Source of the DNA: Gillisia sp. Hel1_33_143
GTDB taxonomy: Bacteria; Bacteroidota; Bacteroidia; Flavobacteriales; Flavobacteriaceae
Assembly: GCF_900104765.1 (NCBI RefSeq)
Contig: NZ_LT629737.1
Span: 3,286,001 to 3,350,000, forward strand
Reading direction: 5' to 3'
DNA: 64,000 nucleotides
Shown here: in pieces, positions 45,291-54,274 of the stretch
Position numbering within the stretch: the stretch's first letter is position 1
Layout: each line of letters opens with the position of its first letter
Program-made: the position numbers and the translations under genes
Notes under the pieces: model-generated
What the model was told of the DNA's origin: nothing
The model's input: the letters and a program-made list of their open reading frames with translations, nothing else
The model's database searches: none

Positions 45291-45977
45291 TTGTCTTACG
45301 CCAACCTTAAACTTAAGATCAAACTTAAAAATCTGTTTCTTAACTACGGATTAATGTTGGGATCTTATTTCGTTTTTTTTATTGCCATTGGAATTCTTCA
45401 TGCAATTTTTCCAAGCTTTGATATCAATCAATATCAACAAACCGATCTTAATACTCTTATAAAAGAAGCTCCTTTTAAATTTATGATCCTGGCTGTAATT
45501 TTAGCTCCTATAATGGAAGAAGGCATGTTTAGATCTATAGTAAAACCTTCAAAGAATGAACTCATTTTCTTTATCTGTACTTGGATAATCGTAATTGCAG
45601 CACCCTACATTCCAGAAGATATACACTGGGCGTTAAAATTTGGATTTTTAATACTACTAGCAGTACTTCTCTTTGTTTTTCTAAAAGAATTTATTCCAAA
45701 TACTTGGCAAGTAAATATTTCATATTTTCTAAATAAATACCACATATATATCTGGCTCCTAACATCAGTGATCTTCGGAATGGTACATGTATATAATTAT
45801 GTAGATGGATTTCAATTAAATTTTATACTGTTCATTATGATCTTTCCAAGAATTATTGCCGGATTCTTCTTTGGCAAGATAAAGATCGAAAATAAAGGAC
45901 TTGGATGGTCTATGGCCATGCACGCCATGAACAATGCTACCGTATTATTCTTGCTATTCCCCAAATTGCTTTCTTAG
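45291..45977 (+). CDS. CPBP-family intramembrane protease
   Basis: 228 residues if started at the TTG at 45291. An in-frame stop lies four codons upstream, and the next ATG (45354) would remove the first basic segment and half of helix 1. It has about six membrane helices. The CPBP (Abi/CaaX-protease-like) motifs are EEGMFRS for the catalytic Glu pair and Arg, SVIFGMVHVYNY for the first His, and HAMNNA for the second His/Asn. Members include prenyl-protein proteases and bacteriocin self-immunity proteins; nothing nearby points to a bacteriocin. Confidence 0.82.
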   Translation: MSYANLKLKIKLKNLFLNYGLMLGSYFVFFIAIGILHAIFPSFDINQYQQTDLNTLIKEAPFKFMILAVILAPIMEEGMFRSIVKPSKNELIFFICTWIIVIAAPYIPEDIHWALKFGFLILLAVLLFVFLKEFIPNTWQVNISYFLNKYHIYIWLLTSVIFGMVHVYNYVDGFQLNFILFIMIFPRIIAGFFFGKIKIENKGLGWSMAMHAMNNATVLFLLFPKLLS

Positions 45978-46047
45978 TTTAACAAAGTCTTAGATATAGT
46001 AGAAGCACATATTTTGTAATTTCAAGACTCACCAAAAAATTGCAATA

Positions 46048-47052
46048 ATGAAAGCTGTACAAGTACAGGAAAAAGGTGGAAACTTTGTGTTAGTAGACAT
46101 GGAGAAACCATCTCCTAAAAAAAACGAAATTTTAATAAAAGTAGAAGCTTGCGGAATTTGTCATAGCGACGATTTTGTAAAGCAAGGAGACTTTCCGGGA
46201 ATAGAATTTCCTAGAGTGCCTGGCCATGAGGTTGTGGGTATTGTAGAAGAGGTTGGAGAAAATGTGAATAAATGGAAAGTAGGTCAACGTGTTGGAGTTG
46301 GATGGCACGGCGGACATTGTTTTGAATGTGAACCTTGTAGAAGAGGAGATTTTATAAGTTGTGAGAATGCAAAGATCAGCGGAATTTCTTATGATGGTGG
46401 TTATGCCGAATATATGTGCGCCCCTCAAGAAGCTATTGCCGCAATTCCAGAAGAATTATCTTCCGCAGATGCCGCACCTTTACTTTGCGCGGGAATAACC
46501 ACTTTTAATGCCTTAAGAAATTCTGGGATTAAAGCCGGAGATGTAGTAGCCGTGCAGGGAATAGGTGGTTTAGGTCACCTTGCTATTCAATATGCTTCCA
46601 AAATGGGAATGAGAACGGTAGCTATTTCTACCAGCGACGATAAAAAGAAACTAGCTGAAGAGTTAGGTGCTCATCACTTTATAAATACAGGAAATTCCGA
46701 TCCTGCAGAAGAACTTCAGAAACTAGGCGGAGCAAAATTAATCTTGGCAACAGCACCTTATGCAAAAGCAATAACATCTGTAGTAGATGGTTTGGCTATA
46801 GATGGAAAATTATTAATGGTGGCTGCTACGGGAGAACCAATTCAGGTTTCGCCAATGCAATTATTAATGGGTAGAAAATCTGTTGCCGGATGGCCTAGCG
46901 GAACTGCTATAGATTCTGAAGATACTTTGAAATTTAGCGCAATGACCGGTACTAAACCTATGATAGAGGAATATCCTTTAGAAGAAGTAGAAAAAGCATA
47001 TGATAGAATGATTAATAATAAAGCGAGATTTAGAGTGGTCTTAAAACCATAA
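46048..47052 (+). CDS. Zinc-dependent alcohol dehydrogenase (AdhP-like)
   Basis: A 334-residue medium-chain dehydrogenase. Catalytic zinc ligands lie in EACGICHSDDF and PGHEVVG. The structural zinc site is CFECEPCRRGDFISC. The NAD(P)-binding loop is GIGGLGHLAIQYA. It is similar in layout to AdhP/AdhA-type ethanol dehydrogenases, but the substrate could also be another alcohol or aldehyde. It is followed by a terminator that overlaps the end of the convergent NTF2-like gene. Confidence 0.9.
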   Translation: MKAVQVQEKGGNFVLVDMEKPSPKKNEILIKVEACGICHSDDFVKQGDFPGIEFPRVPGHEVVGIVEEVGENVNKWKVGQRVGVGWHGGHCFECEPCRRGDFISCENAKISGISYDGGYAEYMCAPQEAIAAIPEELSSADAAPLLCAGITTFNALRNSGIKAGDVVAVQGIGGLGHLAIQYASKMGMRTVAISTSDDKKKLAEELGAHHFINTGNSDPAEELQKLGGAKLILATAPYAKAITSVVDGLAIDGKLLMVAATGEPIQVSPMQLLMGRKSVAGWPSGTAIDSEDTLKFSAMTGTKPMIEEYPLEEVEKAYDRMINNKARFRVVLKP

Positions 47053-47076
47053 TCACAAACTTCAAGATTTAAATAG

Positions 47077-47110
47077 AGAAGGCTGTAAATTTAATTATTT
47101 GCAGCCTTCT
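47077..47110 (+). terminator. Intrinsic terminator overlapping the convergent coding end
   Basis: A 14-bp stem (AGAAGGCTG-AAAT/ATTT-CAGCCTTCT, one T-G pair) with a 6-base loop and eight T. Its right arm encodes the last residues (EGCK) of the convergent NTF2-like protein. Confidence 0.9.
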
Positions 47111-47556
47111 TTTTTTCTGGTGTCTACAATATGAATTATTTTCCATTCACCTTCTGTTTTATATAACTGAAAAGAATTTACTCCGCAATGACTCAAAATA
47201 TCATTTACGTAAAAAGAATAGGGAGTAATTACACTAGCTAACGCTCCATTCATTCTTATATCAAAAGAGAGTAATCTTTCTTCAAATTTTGTAGTGCTGG
47301 GTATAGAAACTATAGATTTTAAGAATTTAGAATATTCTTCCGATTCTAATTCTGAATTTCCAGAACTATCTACTGCTATAGATTGCATATAAATTGAAGG
47401 AACTACCATAGCTCTTAGTTTGATTGAATCCTGCTCATGAAAAGCCTGAAAAAATTCCTGAATAGTTTCTTTCACTTCTGTTTCAGCTTTATTTTCTTGA
47501 GCAGCCAATGAACTAATCGATATCAAAATCAAAAGGCATGAGCTTAAAATCTTCAT
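47095..47556 (-). CDS. Secreted NTF2-like (SnoaL/DUF4440-type) protein
   Basis: 153 residues with a signal peptide (ILSSCLLILISISSLAAQ). The mature protein has the cone-shaped NTF2 pattern: ETEVKETIQEFFQAFHEQDSIKLRAMV at the start and FQLYKTEGEWKIIHIVDTRKK at the end. Members may bind small ligands or be enzymes; nothing decides it here. The 3' end forms one arm of the alcohol dehydrogenase terminator. Confidence 0.75.
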   Translation of the reverse strand: MKILSSCLLILISISSLAAQENKAETEVKETIQEFFQAFHEQDSIKLRAMVVPSIYMQSIAVDSSGNSELESEEYSKFLKSIVSIPSTTKFEERLLSFDIRMNGALASVITPYSFYVNDILSHCGVNSFQLYKTEGEWKIIHIVDTRKKEGCK

Positions 47557-47618
47557 TTTTTAAGTGTTTGAATGTGGTGTTCTAATTTAGTACTTTTACT
47601 CCACTTAAAAACTCACAA

Positions 47619-48437
47619 ATGTCAGTTGCAAAAAAACAATACAAGCGCATCACCACCAAATCTTTGGTTGAGATGAAAAAAAACGGAGAAAAAATAGCGA
47701 TGTTAACGGCTTATGATTATACCATGGCCAAGATCGTAGACAGCTCCGGAATAGACGTGATTCTCGTTGGTGATTCTGCCAGTAATGTGATGGCCGGACA
47801 CGAAACTACGCTTCCAATAACATTAGACCAGATGATCTATCATGCAGCTAGTGTTGTGAGAGGAATTGAAAGGTCTTTGGTGGTGGTGGATCTTCCCTTT
47901 GGAAGTTACCAAAGTGATCCAAAAGAAGCTTTGCGTTCTTCTATTAGAATTATGAAAGAAAGCGGCGGACATGCTGTGAAACTTGAAGGAGGAAAAGAGG
48001 TTAAAGATTCTATAAAAAGAATTCTGAATGCAGGAATTCCGGTGATGGGACATCTAGGATTAACGCCGCAATCTATCTACAAATTCGGAACGTATACCGT
48101 AAGAGCCAAAGAAGATGAAGAAGCAGAAAAATTGAAAGCAGATGCTTTAATGCTAGAAAAACTAGGTTGTTTTGCAATGGTATTGGAAAAAGTTCCTGCA
48201 AAGCTGGCTAAAGAAGTGGCAGAAAGTGTTTCTATTCCAGTAATAGGAATTGGGGCAGGAAATGGCGTTGATGGTCAGGTTTTAGTAGTTCATGACATGA
48301 TTGGAATGACGCATGAATTCAACCCTAGATTTTTGAGAAGGTATCTTGATCTTTATTCAGAAATGACCACTGCTTTTGAAAATTATAGAAGTGATGTGAA
48401 ATCTGGTGATTTCCCTAATGATCAGGAACAATATTAA
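47619..48437 (+). CDS. panB: 3-methyl-2-oxobutanoate hydroxymethyltransferase
   Basis: A complete 272-residue enzyme. It has [40 protein letters not shown] (metal-binding Asp and substrate loop), [15 protein letters not shown], and [21 protein letters not shown]. It transfers a hydroxymethyl group from methylene-tetrahydrofolate to ketoisovalerate in pantothenate and CoA synthesis. It lies 17 bases upstream of the pseudouridine synthase gene, probably in one transcript. panC is not in the window. Confidence 0.97.
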   Translation: MSVAKKQYKRITTKSLVEMKKNGEKIAMLTAYDYTMAKIVDSSGIDVILVGDSASNVMAGHETTLPITLDQMIYHAASVVRGIERSLVVVDLPFGSYQSDPKEALRSSIRIMKESGGHAVKLEGGKEVKDSIKRILNAGIPVMGHLGLTPQSIYKFGTYTVRAKEDEEAEKLKADALMLEKLGCFAMVLEKVPAKLAKEVAESVSIPVIGIGAGNGVDGQVLVVHDMIGMTHEFNPRFLRRYLDLYSEMTTAFENYRSDVKSGDFPNDQEQY

Positions 48438-48454
48438 GCGCTTAAATTCAGAAT

Positions 48455-49162
48455 TTGAAATCAGATAAAATTCTATCTACACCAGAGAATCTTCAGGTAT
48501 TACATGAAGACAATCATATTATTATAGTAAATAAACGCCCTGGAGATATCGTTCAGGGCGATAAAACAGGTGATACACCATTAAGCGAAGTTGTTAAAGA
48601 ATTCATCAAAATTAAATATAATAAGCCCGGAGCAGTTTATCTTGGAGTGGTTCATAGACTAGATAGACCTACCAGCGGAATTGTAATGTTTGCTAAAACT
48701 TCAAAAGCATTACCTCGTCTAAACAAGTTATTTAAAGATAAAGAAGCTAAAAAAACGTATTGGGCAGTTGTAAAAAATATGCCTCCACAAGAGCAAGGAA
48801 CTTTGGTACATTACATGAAACGTAACCAAAAACAGAATAAATCCTTTGCTCATATTAAAGAGGTTCCGGAAAGTAAAAAGGCGATTCTTGATTATAAGAT
48901 TCTTCAGAAATTAGATAATTATTACCTTCTAGAAATAGATCTTCATACCGGGAGACATCATCAAATTAGAAGTCAGTTATCATCCATTGGTTGTCCAATA
49001 AAAGGCGATCTAAAATATGGATTTGATAGAAGTAATAAAGACGCAAGCATACATCTTCACGCTAGAAAGCTCACTTTTGAGCATCCTGTTAAAAATATAC
49101 CAATAGAAGTTATAGCACCAACTCCTAGTGATCCTATTTGGAATGCGATCAATATTTTATAA
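48455..49162 (+). CDS. RluA-family RNA pseudouridine synthase
   Basis: 235 residues with a TTG start at 48455 (M-KSDKILSTPENLQVLHEDNH); no in-frame ATG lies before the first conserved motif. The catalytic motif HRLDRPTSGIVMFAKT (Asp nucleophile) and LLEIDLHTGRHHQIRSQLSSIG are typical of the RluA family without an S4 domain. It isomerises uridine in tRNA or 23S rRNA; the exact site cannot be told from sequence. It follows panB closely. Confidence 0.9.
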   Translation: MKSDKILSTPENLQVLHEDNHIIIVNKRPGDIVQGDKTGDTPLSEVVKEFIKIKYNKPGAVYLGVVHRLDRPTSGIVMFAKTSKALPRLNKLFKDKEAKKTYWAVVKNMPPQEQGTLVHYMKRNQKQNKSFAHIKEVPESKKAILDYKILQKLDNYYLLEIDLHTGRHHQIRSQLSSIGCPIKGDLKYGFDRSNKDASIHLHARKLTFEHPVKNIPIEVIAPTPSDPIWNAINIL

Positions 49163-49210
49163 TTTGCTTAACGTATAAAATAGTATTTTTAAGCAAAAAT
49201 ATACAAGATC

Positions 49211-50062
49211 ATGAAATGGCAAGGTAGAAGACAAAGTTCTAATGTGGAAGACCGAAGAGGTAGCTCTAGTAAAGGTAAATTAATTGCCGGAGGAGGAGTT
49301 ATAGGACTTATTATATTAGCTATTCAGTTATTTTCTGGCGGAGATACCTCAGATATCTTAAATCAGATCGAGAGTCAATCTTCTGCTCCAACAGAGCAAA
49401 GAGAACTTACCGCAGAAGAAAAAGAATCTGGAAAATTTATTAATGCAGTTGTGGTAGATACAGAAGATATCTGGAATAAGATCTTTGCAGATATGGGATC
49501 TGATTACAGTGAACCTGGAGTAGTTCTTTTTACTGATGCTGTACAGACAGCTTGCGGTGGTGCTTCTGCGGCTACAGGACCATTTTATTGCCCTTCAGAT
49601 CAAAAAGTTTATATGGATCTTGCCTTTTTTGACGAATTGAAAAATAGATTTGGAGCCAAAGGTGGAGATTTTGCCATTGCATATGTTATAGCTCATGAAG
49701 TGGGACATCATGTACAAACCTTGGTTGGAACTTCCAGACAAGTAAGACAATTACAACAAGGTAAAAGTCAGGCAGAAGCCAATGAATTTTCTGTAGCCTT
49801 AGAACTTCAAGCAGATTTCTACGCTGGAGTTTGGGCTCATTATAATAAAAAATACTTAGAAGAAGGTGATATTGAAGAAGCTATGAGCGCAGCAAATGCC
49901 GTTGGAGATGATGCTATTCAAAAACGTACTCAAGGTAGAGTTGTTCCCGATGCTTTTACCCATGGAACTTCAAAACAACGTATGGATTGGTTTATGAAAG
50001 GATATAGAAGTGGAGATGTTAACCAAGGTGATACTTTTGGCGCATTAGGCTTATCAAGATAG
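49211..50062 (+). CDS. YpfJ-type neutral zinc metallopeptidase
   Basis: 283 residues. It has a basic N-terminus (MKWQGRRQSSNVEDRRGSSSKG), one membrane segment (about 25-45), then a periplasmic domain with CGGASAATGPFYCPSDQKVYMDLAFF and the zinc motif IAHEVGHHVQ, followed by ELQADFYAGVWA (third ligand). The family (COG2321, putative neutral zinc metallopeptidase) has no firmly known substrate. It is followed by a bidirectional terminator. Confidence 0.9.
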   Translation: MKWQGRRQSSNVEDRRGSSSKGKLIAGGGVIGLIILAIQLFSGGDTSDILNQIESQSSAPTEQRELTAEEKESGKFINAVVVDTEDIWNKIFADMGSDYSEPGVVLFTDAVQTACGGASAATGPFYCPSDQKVYMDLAFFDELKNRFGAKGGDFAIAYVIAHEVGHHVQTLVGTSRQVRQLQQGKSQAEANEFSVALELQADFYAGVWAHYNKKYLEEGDIEEAMSAANAVGDDAIQKRTQGRVVPDAFTHGTSKQRMDWFMKGYRSGDVNQGDTFGALGLSR

Positions 50063-50081
50063 ACGTCAAATAATAATATTA

Positions 50082-50114
50082 AAAAAGCCTCTGGTGAATA
50101 ACTAGAGGCTTTTT
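50082..50114. terminator. Bidirectional intrinsic terminator
   Basis: The stem AAAAAGCCTCT-GT/AC-AGAGGCTTTTT has a short loop and T runs on both strands. It ends the metallopeptidase gene and the arginine operon. Confidence 0.92.
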
Positions 50115-50131
50115 ATTTAGTGAAAGATTAT

Positions 50132-51406
50132 TTAAAGCGATTTTTTCTTTGCGATTTCACCTAATGCTAAGTTGTCTTTGCTCCCAATGTGAGTATGTTT
50201 CTTACCCATTGCAGGCTTGTAAGTTCCATCTTGAACTTGCCCTCCAATTTCTTTATAGGCGTCTCTAAAAGTTCCTCCATTAATCACCAAATCATTTATA
50301 CTATCTACAGTAAATAAATACTTATATTTTTCATCCTGCATATTGATGTCTTTCACTTTTATCAAAGCGATAGAATAGATAAAAATATCTAAGATCTCTT
50401 TTATATTTTCAACCGCGTAGATACTGTTCTCTTTTATAAGCTGAAAATCTCTATGATATCCACTTGGCAGGTTATTCGTGATCAAGATCATTTCATTTGA
50501 AATAGCTTGCAGCTTATTGCATTTTCCTCTAATCAGCTCAAAAACATCCGGATTCTTCTTATGCGGCATAATGCTAGAACCGGTGGTAAGCTCATCGGGA
50601 AAGGTAATAAAGTCAAAATTCTGACTCATATATAAGCAGATATCCATAGCAAATCTGGAAAGCGTATTAGCCACCGATGCTATATTAGAAGTAACCGTAC
50701 GTTCACATTTACCTCTGCTCATCTGTGCCGCTACCACGTTATATTTTAAAGTTTTGAAACCTAATTCTTTGGTGGTGAATTCTCTGTCTATTGGAAAAGA
50801 AGAACCATACCCAGCAGCAGATCCTAAAGGATTTTGGTCTACAATCTTTAAACCTGCTTGTAAAAGATATAGATCATCTATCAACAATTCTGCATAGGCT
50901 GAAAACCATAACCCAAAGGATGAAGGCATCGCTACCTGTAAATGTGTATATCCCGGAAGTAATTTTTCTTGATGCTTTTCAGCAAGACCAAGGAGCACAT
51001 CTATCAATTCTTCGGTTTTAGCATGAATGCTTTTTAAATTCTCTTTAAAATAGAGCTGCATCGCAACTAAAACCTGATCGTTTCTGGAACGCGCCGTATG
51101 TATCTTCTTTCCGGTATCTCCAAGAACTTTTGTCAATTCAAACTCGATCTTAGAATGAACATCTTCAAAATCTGCTTCTATCTTAAATTCGCCATTTTCA
51201 AGCTGAACTAATAGTTTATCTAATTCTACAACAATATCATCTACTTCATCGGCTGCAAGAATTCCAACCTTCCCTAGCATTTTAGCATGTGCTTTAGAAG
51301 CGATCATATCGTATTCTGCCAAGAACATATCCAATTCCCTGTCGTTTCCAACGGTGAATTTTTCAATTCTTTTATCTATAGAAATACCTTTATCCCAAAG
51401 TTTCAT
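50132..51406 (-). CDS. argH: Argininosuccinate lyase
   Basis: A 424-residue member of the fumarase/aspartase superfamily with the signature GSSIMPHKKNPDVFELIR (catalytic Ser loop) and TARSRNDQVLVAMQLY. It splits argininosuccinate to arginine and fumarate, the last step of the pathway. It is the last gene of the operon, 59 bases after the argE-like gene, and ends at a strong terminator. It is slightly shorter than the E. coli enzyme at the C-terminus. Confidence 0.96.
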   Translation of the reverse strand: MKLWDKGISIDKRIEKFTVGNDRELDMFLAEYDMIASKAHAKMLGKVGILAADEVDDIVVELDKLLVQLENGEFKIEADFEDVHSKIEFELTKVLGDTGKKIHTARSRNDQVLVAMQLYFKENLKSIHAKTEELIDVLLGLAEKHQEKLLPGYTHLQVAMPSSFGLWFSAYAELLIDDLYLLQAGLKIVDQNPLGSAAGYGSSFPIDREFTTKELGFKTLKYNVVAAQMSRGKCERTVTSNIASVANTLSRFAMDICLYMSQNFDFITFPDELTTGSSIMPHKKNPDVFELIRGKCNKLQAISNEMILITNNLPSGYHRDFQLIKENSIYAVENIKEILDIFIYSIALIKVKDINMQDEKYKYLFTVDSINDLVINGGTFRDAYKEIGGQVQDGTYKPAMGKKHTHIGSKDNLALGEIAKKKSL

Positions 51407-51465
51407 AATGTAATTTTTGATCTCGTTTCAGCTGAAAAATTTGAACTTCAGCTGAACGATATTAA

Positions 51466-52533
51466 TTATTTTAAAGCTTTTTCAAGCAGTTGAATATATT
51501 TTTCGATGCCATCTTCAATCTCATTCAGATAAATAAATTCATCTGCAGAGTGAGATCGTAGCGAATCTCCTGGTCCTAATTTTAAAGATGGGCAGCTTAG
51601 CATTGCTTGGTCTGATAATGTTGGAGAGCCGTAAGTATCCATTCCTAATGCTAGACCTGCTTTTACCAACGCATGATCTTTTGGAATTGAAGATGAATTT
51701 AAACGCAAAGATCTGGGCTTAATAGAATCTACTGGAGATTCCCTTTGAAGGATCTCGGCAACTTCAGAATTGCTGTAGCTATCATTTACCCTAACATCAA
51801 TTACCAGATCTACATTCGCCGGCACCACATTATGCTGTACTCCGGCATTTATTTGAGTGACCGTTAGTTTTACTGCTCCCAGACTTTCAGAAATTTTTCC
51901 AAAAGAAAAATTCTCAAACCAGCTAAGCACTGAAGCCGTTTTATAAATAGCATTATTGTCATTTGGATGTGCGGCGTGAGACGGTGTTCCTTTTACCACC
52001 GCATCAAAAACAACCAAACCTTTTTCTGAAATTGCCATTTGCATCAAGGTTGGTTCTCCAACAATAGCAACATCGATCTTAGGAAGAATTGGAAGTAAGC
52101 TCACAATTCCATTTTCACCATTGATCTCTTCTTCTCCAGTCCCTGCAAAAATCAAATTATAAGTTAGATCTGTAGCATTATAGAAATAGGTGAAAGTTGC
52201 AAGTAAAGAAACTAAGCACCCACCAGCATCGTTACTCCCTAATCCAAATAATTTCCCTTCTGAAACCTCAGCTTTAAAAGGATCTTTGGTATATGCCGAA
52301 TTTGGTTTAACTGTATCGTGATGAGAATTTAAAAGCAATGTAGGTTTGGCCGCATCAAAATGCCTATTTACTGCCCAAACATTATTAAGATCTCTGTTAT
52401 AAGAGATGTCATTTTTCTGCATCCATGCTTCCAAAATTAGCGCAGTTCCTTGTTCCTCTCTCGAAAATGATTGAGTTTGAATAAGATCCTTCAGCAAGGT
52501 TATAGCTTGTTCCTGCAGCTCCTTAATATTCAT
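51466..52533 (-). CDS. argE: M20-family N-acyl-citrulline/ornithine deacylase (ArgE role)
   Basis: A 355-residue M20 metallopeptidase. It has LNSHHDTVKPN (metal His and Asp), GSNDAGGC (bridging Asp), FAGTGEEEINGENG (catalytic Glu) and VGEPT. In an operon with an N-acylornithine carbamoyltransferase the expected substrate is N-acetyl- or N-succinyl-citrulline rather than acetylornithine; this is inferred from context. Its ATG overlaps the argB stop by one base (TAATG). Confidence 0.88.
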   Translation of the reverse strand: MNIKELQEQAITLLKDLIQTQSFSREEQGTALILEAWMQKNDISYNRDLNNVWAVNRHFDAAKPTLLLNSHHDTVKPNSAYTKDPFKAEVSEGKLFGLGSNDAGGCLVSLLATFTYFYNATDLTYNLIFAGTGEEEINGENGIVSLLPILPKIDVAIVGEPTLMQMAISEKGLVVFDAVVKGTPSHAAHPNDNNAIYKTASVLSWFENFSFGKISESLGAVKLTVTQINAGVQHNVVPANVDLVIDVRVNDSYSNSEVAEILQRESPVDSIKPRSLRLNSSSIPKDHALVKAGLALGMDTYGSPTLSDQAMLSCPSLKLGPGDSLRSHSADEFIYLNEIEDGIEKYIQLLEKALK

Positions 52534-53312
52534 TATTTAATGATTTTTGTATGAATTGCATTCTTTTTTAAAAGTCCGGCATCTCCCAAACTAACTTGAG
52601 ACACTCCGTTATTTAAAGCCTGAAAACAGTTATGAAGCTTAGGAAGCATTCCATCGCTAATCACTTTATTTTCTAAAAGCTCCTGATATTTATTCTGATC
52701 TAAAATTTCTATCACAGAGTCATTATTAGTAGCATCTGCCAGCACTCCTTTTTTCTCAAAACAGTACAATAATTCGGTTTCACAAATTTTAGCCATGGCT
52801 GTAGCGATATCTGCTGCTACAGAATCTCCATTGGTATTCAACAACTGACCTTCATTATCGTAAGAGATCGCAGAGAAAACCGGAGTAATGCCTTGATCTA
52901 ATAACGAATTGATAAATGAGGTATTAATTGAAACCACATCTCCCACGAACCCAAAATCGATCTCCTTTGCCGGTCTCTTTTTAGAAATAATACTTTTTCC
53001 ATCTGCACCACAAAGCCCAATAGCATTGATATCTAAAGCCTGAAGTTTTGCAACGATCTGCTTATTTATTAATCCGGCATACACCATAGTGATCACTTGC
53101 ATAGAATTCTTATCGGTGATCCTTCTGCCATCTACCATTTTGGTTTCGTATCCAAGTTTTGATGCAATTTCTGTCGCCAAATTTCCTCCACCATGAACCA
53201 AGATCTTAGGCCCTTGTAATGATGAAAAATCCTTCAGAAAAACAGAAAGAGATTCTTCATTTTCAATGAGCTTCCCTCCTATTTTTACAACTTTTAAAAC
53301 TTGATCATTCAT
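52533..53312 (-). CDS. argB: N-acyl-glutamate kinase
   Basis: A 259-residue amino-acid kinase fold with VVKIGGKLIENEES, ILVHGGGNLATEIASKLG, DGRRITDKNSMQVI and LLNTNGDSVAADIATAMA. It phosphorylates N-acetyl- or N-succinyl-glutamate, depending on the acyl group used in this lineage. The N-terminal regulatory helix of arginine-inhibited enzymes is absent, so feedback inhibition at this step is doubtful. It is coupled to argE by a one-base overlap. Confidence 0.93.
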   Translation of the reverse strand: MNDQVLKVVKIGGKLIENEESLSVFLKDFSSLQGPKILVHGGGNLATEIASKLGYETKMVDGRRITDKNSMQVITMVYAGLINKQIVAKLQALDINAIGLCGADGKSIISKKRPAKEIDFGFVGDVVSINTSFINSLLDQGITPVFSAISYDNEGQLLNTNGDSVAADIATAMAKICETELLYCFEKKGVLADATNNDSVIEILDQNKYQELLENKVISDGMLPKLHNCFQALNNGVSQVSLGDAGLLKKNAIHTKIIK

Positions 53313-53330
53313 GCTGAGTTATCTTGATAA

Positions 53331-54272
53331 TTATGATTTAAGTAAATTCTTTAAAACAGCTTGTGCAGCAAAAGTTCTGTTATTTGCCTGATGAATCACT
53401 TTTGAATTTTCACTATCTAGAACCTCATCTGCAATTACCACATTTCTCCTCACCGGCAAACAATGCATGACAGAAGCATTATTGGTTACTTTCAACTTTT
53501 CAAGATCGAACATCCAGATTTCATCGGTATTAAGAATCTGTCCGTAGTTATCGTAACTGCTCCAGTTCTTTACATATACAAAATCGGCATCTTTTAAAGC
53601 TTTTTTTTGATCGTGAACTACAGGAGTATCGCCGGTAATTCTTTTATCAAGATCATAACCTTCAGGATTGGTAATTACAAAATCTACATCCAGCCTTTTC
53701 ATTACATCAGCAAAAGAATTTGGAACAGATTGCGGCAAAGCTCTTGGATGCGGCGCCCACGTAAGTACAACTTTAGGTTTTTCTGTCTTTTTGAGCTCCA
53801 TCAAAGTAATAGCATCGGTTAATGCTTGTAACGGATGACCGGTAGCGCTTTCTAAGTTAACCACAGGCACAGAGGCATACTTTTTAAAACTATTCATCAC
53901 TTGTTCAGCCTCATCTTTATTCTTGTCTTTAAGACCTGGAAAAGCTCTTACTGCAATAATATCGCAATATTGAGAAAGTACGGCTGCCGCTTCTTTAATA
54001 TGCTCTGCTTTATCTGAATTCATAACAGCTCCGTCCTCAAACTCCAACGCCCAACCATCGATTCCGGCGTTCATCACCATCACTTCCATTCCTAGTAATT
54101 TAGCAGCTTTTTCTGTACTCAATCTGGTTCTTAAACTTGCATTAAAGAATAACATTCCTAAAGTCTTTCCTTTTCCAAGTTGTGCCTGATCATTATTCTT
54201 TTTAAGTTGAATTGCCTCCGCTATCAACGCTGGTAAATCTTCTATATCATTTAGATCTATATAATTCTTCAT
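53331..54272 (-). CDS. argF': N-acylornithine carbamoyltransferase (ArgF')
   Basis: 313 residues. The carbamoyl-phosphate loop is FFNASLRTRLSTEKAA, where true ornithine carbamoyltransferases have STRTR. HCLPVRRNVVI replaces the HCLPA ending. Both features mark the N-acetyl/N-succinyl-ornithine branch known from Xanthomonas and Bacteroides. The loop WALEFEDGAVMNSDKAEH holds the region linked to acyl choice; A89 before the EH pair is a small residue rather than Glu, which may favour succinyl, but I cannot align it with certainty. It makes the N-acyl-citrulline that the argE product deacylates. Confidence 0.92.
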   Translation of the reverse strand: MKNYIDLNDIEDLPALIAEAIQLKKNNDQAQLGKGKTLGMLFFNASLRTRLSTEKAAKLLGMEVMVMNAGIDGWALEFEDGAVMNSDKAEHIKEAAAVLSQYCDIIAVRAFPGLKDKNKDEAEQVMNSFKKYASVPVVNLESATGHPLQALTDAITLMELKKTEKPKVVLTWAPHPRALPQSVPNSFADVMKRLDVDFVITNPEGYDLDKRITGDTPVVHDQKKALKDADFVYVKNWSSYDNYGQILNTDEIWMFDLEKLKVTNNASVMHCLPVRRNVVIADEVLDSENSKVIHQANNRTFAAQAVLKNLLKS

Positions 54273-54274
54273 GC

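Noticed and set aside
45291-45977. Bacteriocin immunity function for the CPBP protease
   Set aside because: No bacteriocin precursor, ABC exporter or double-glycine leader gene is near it.
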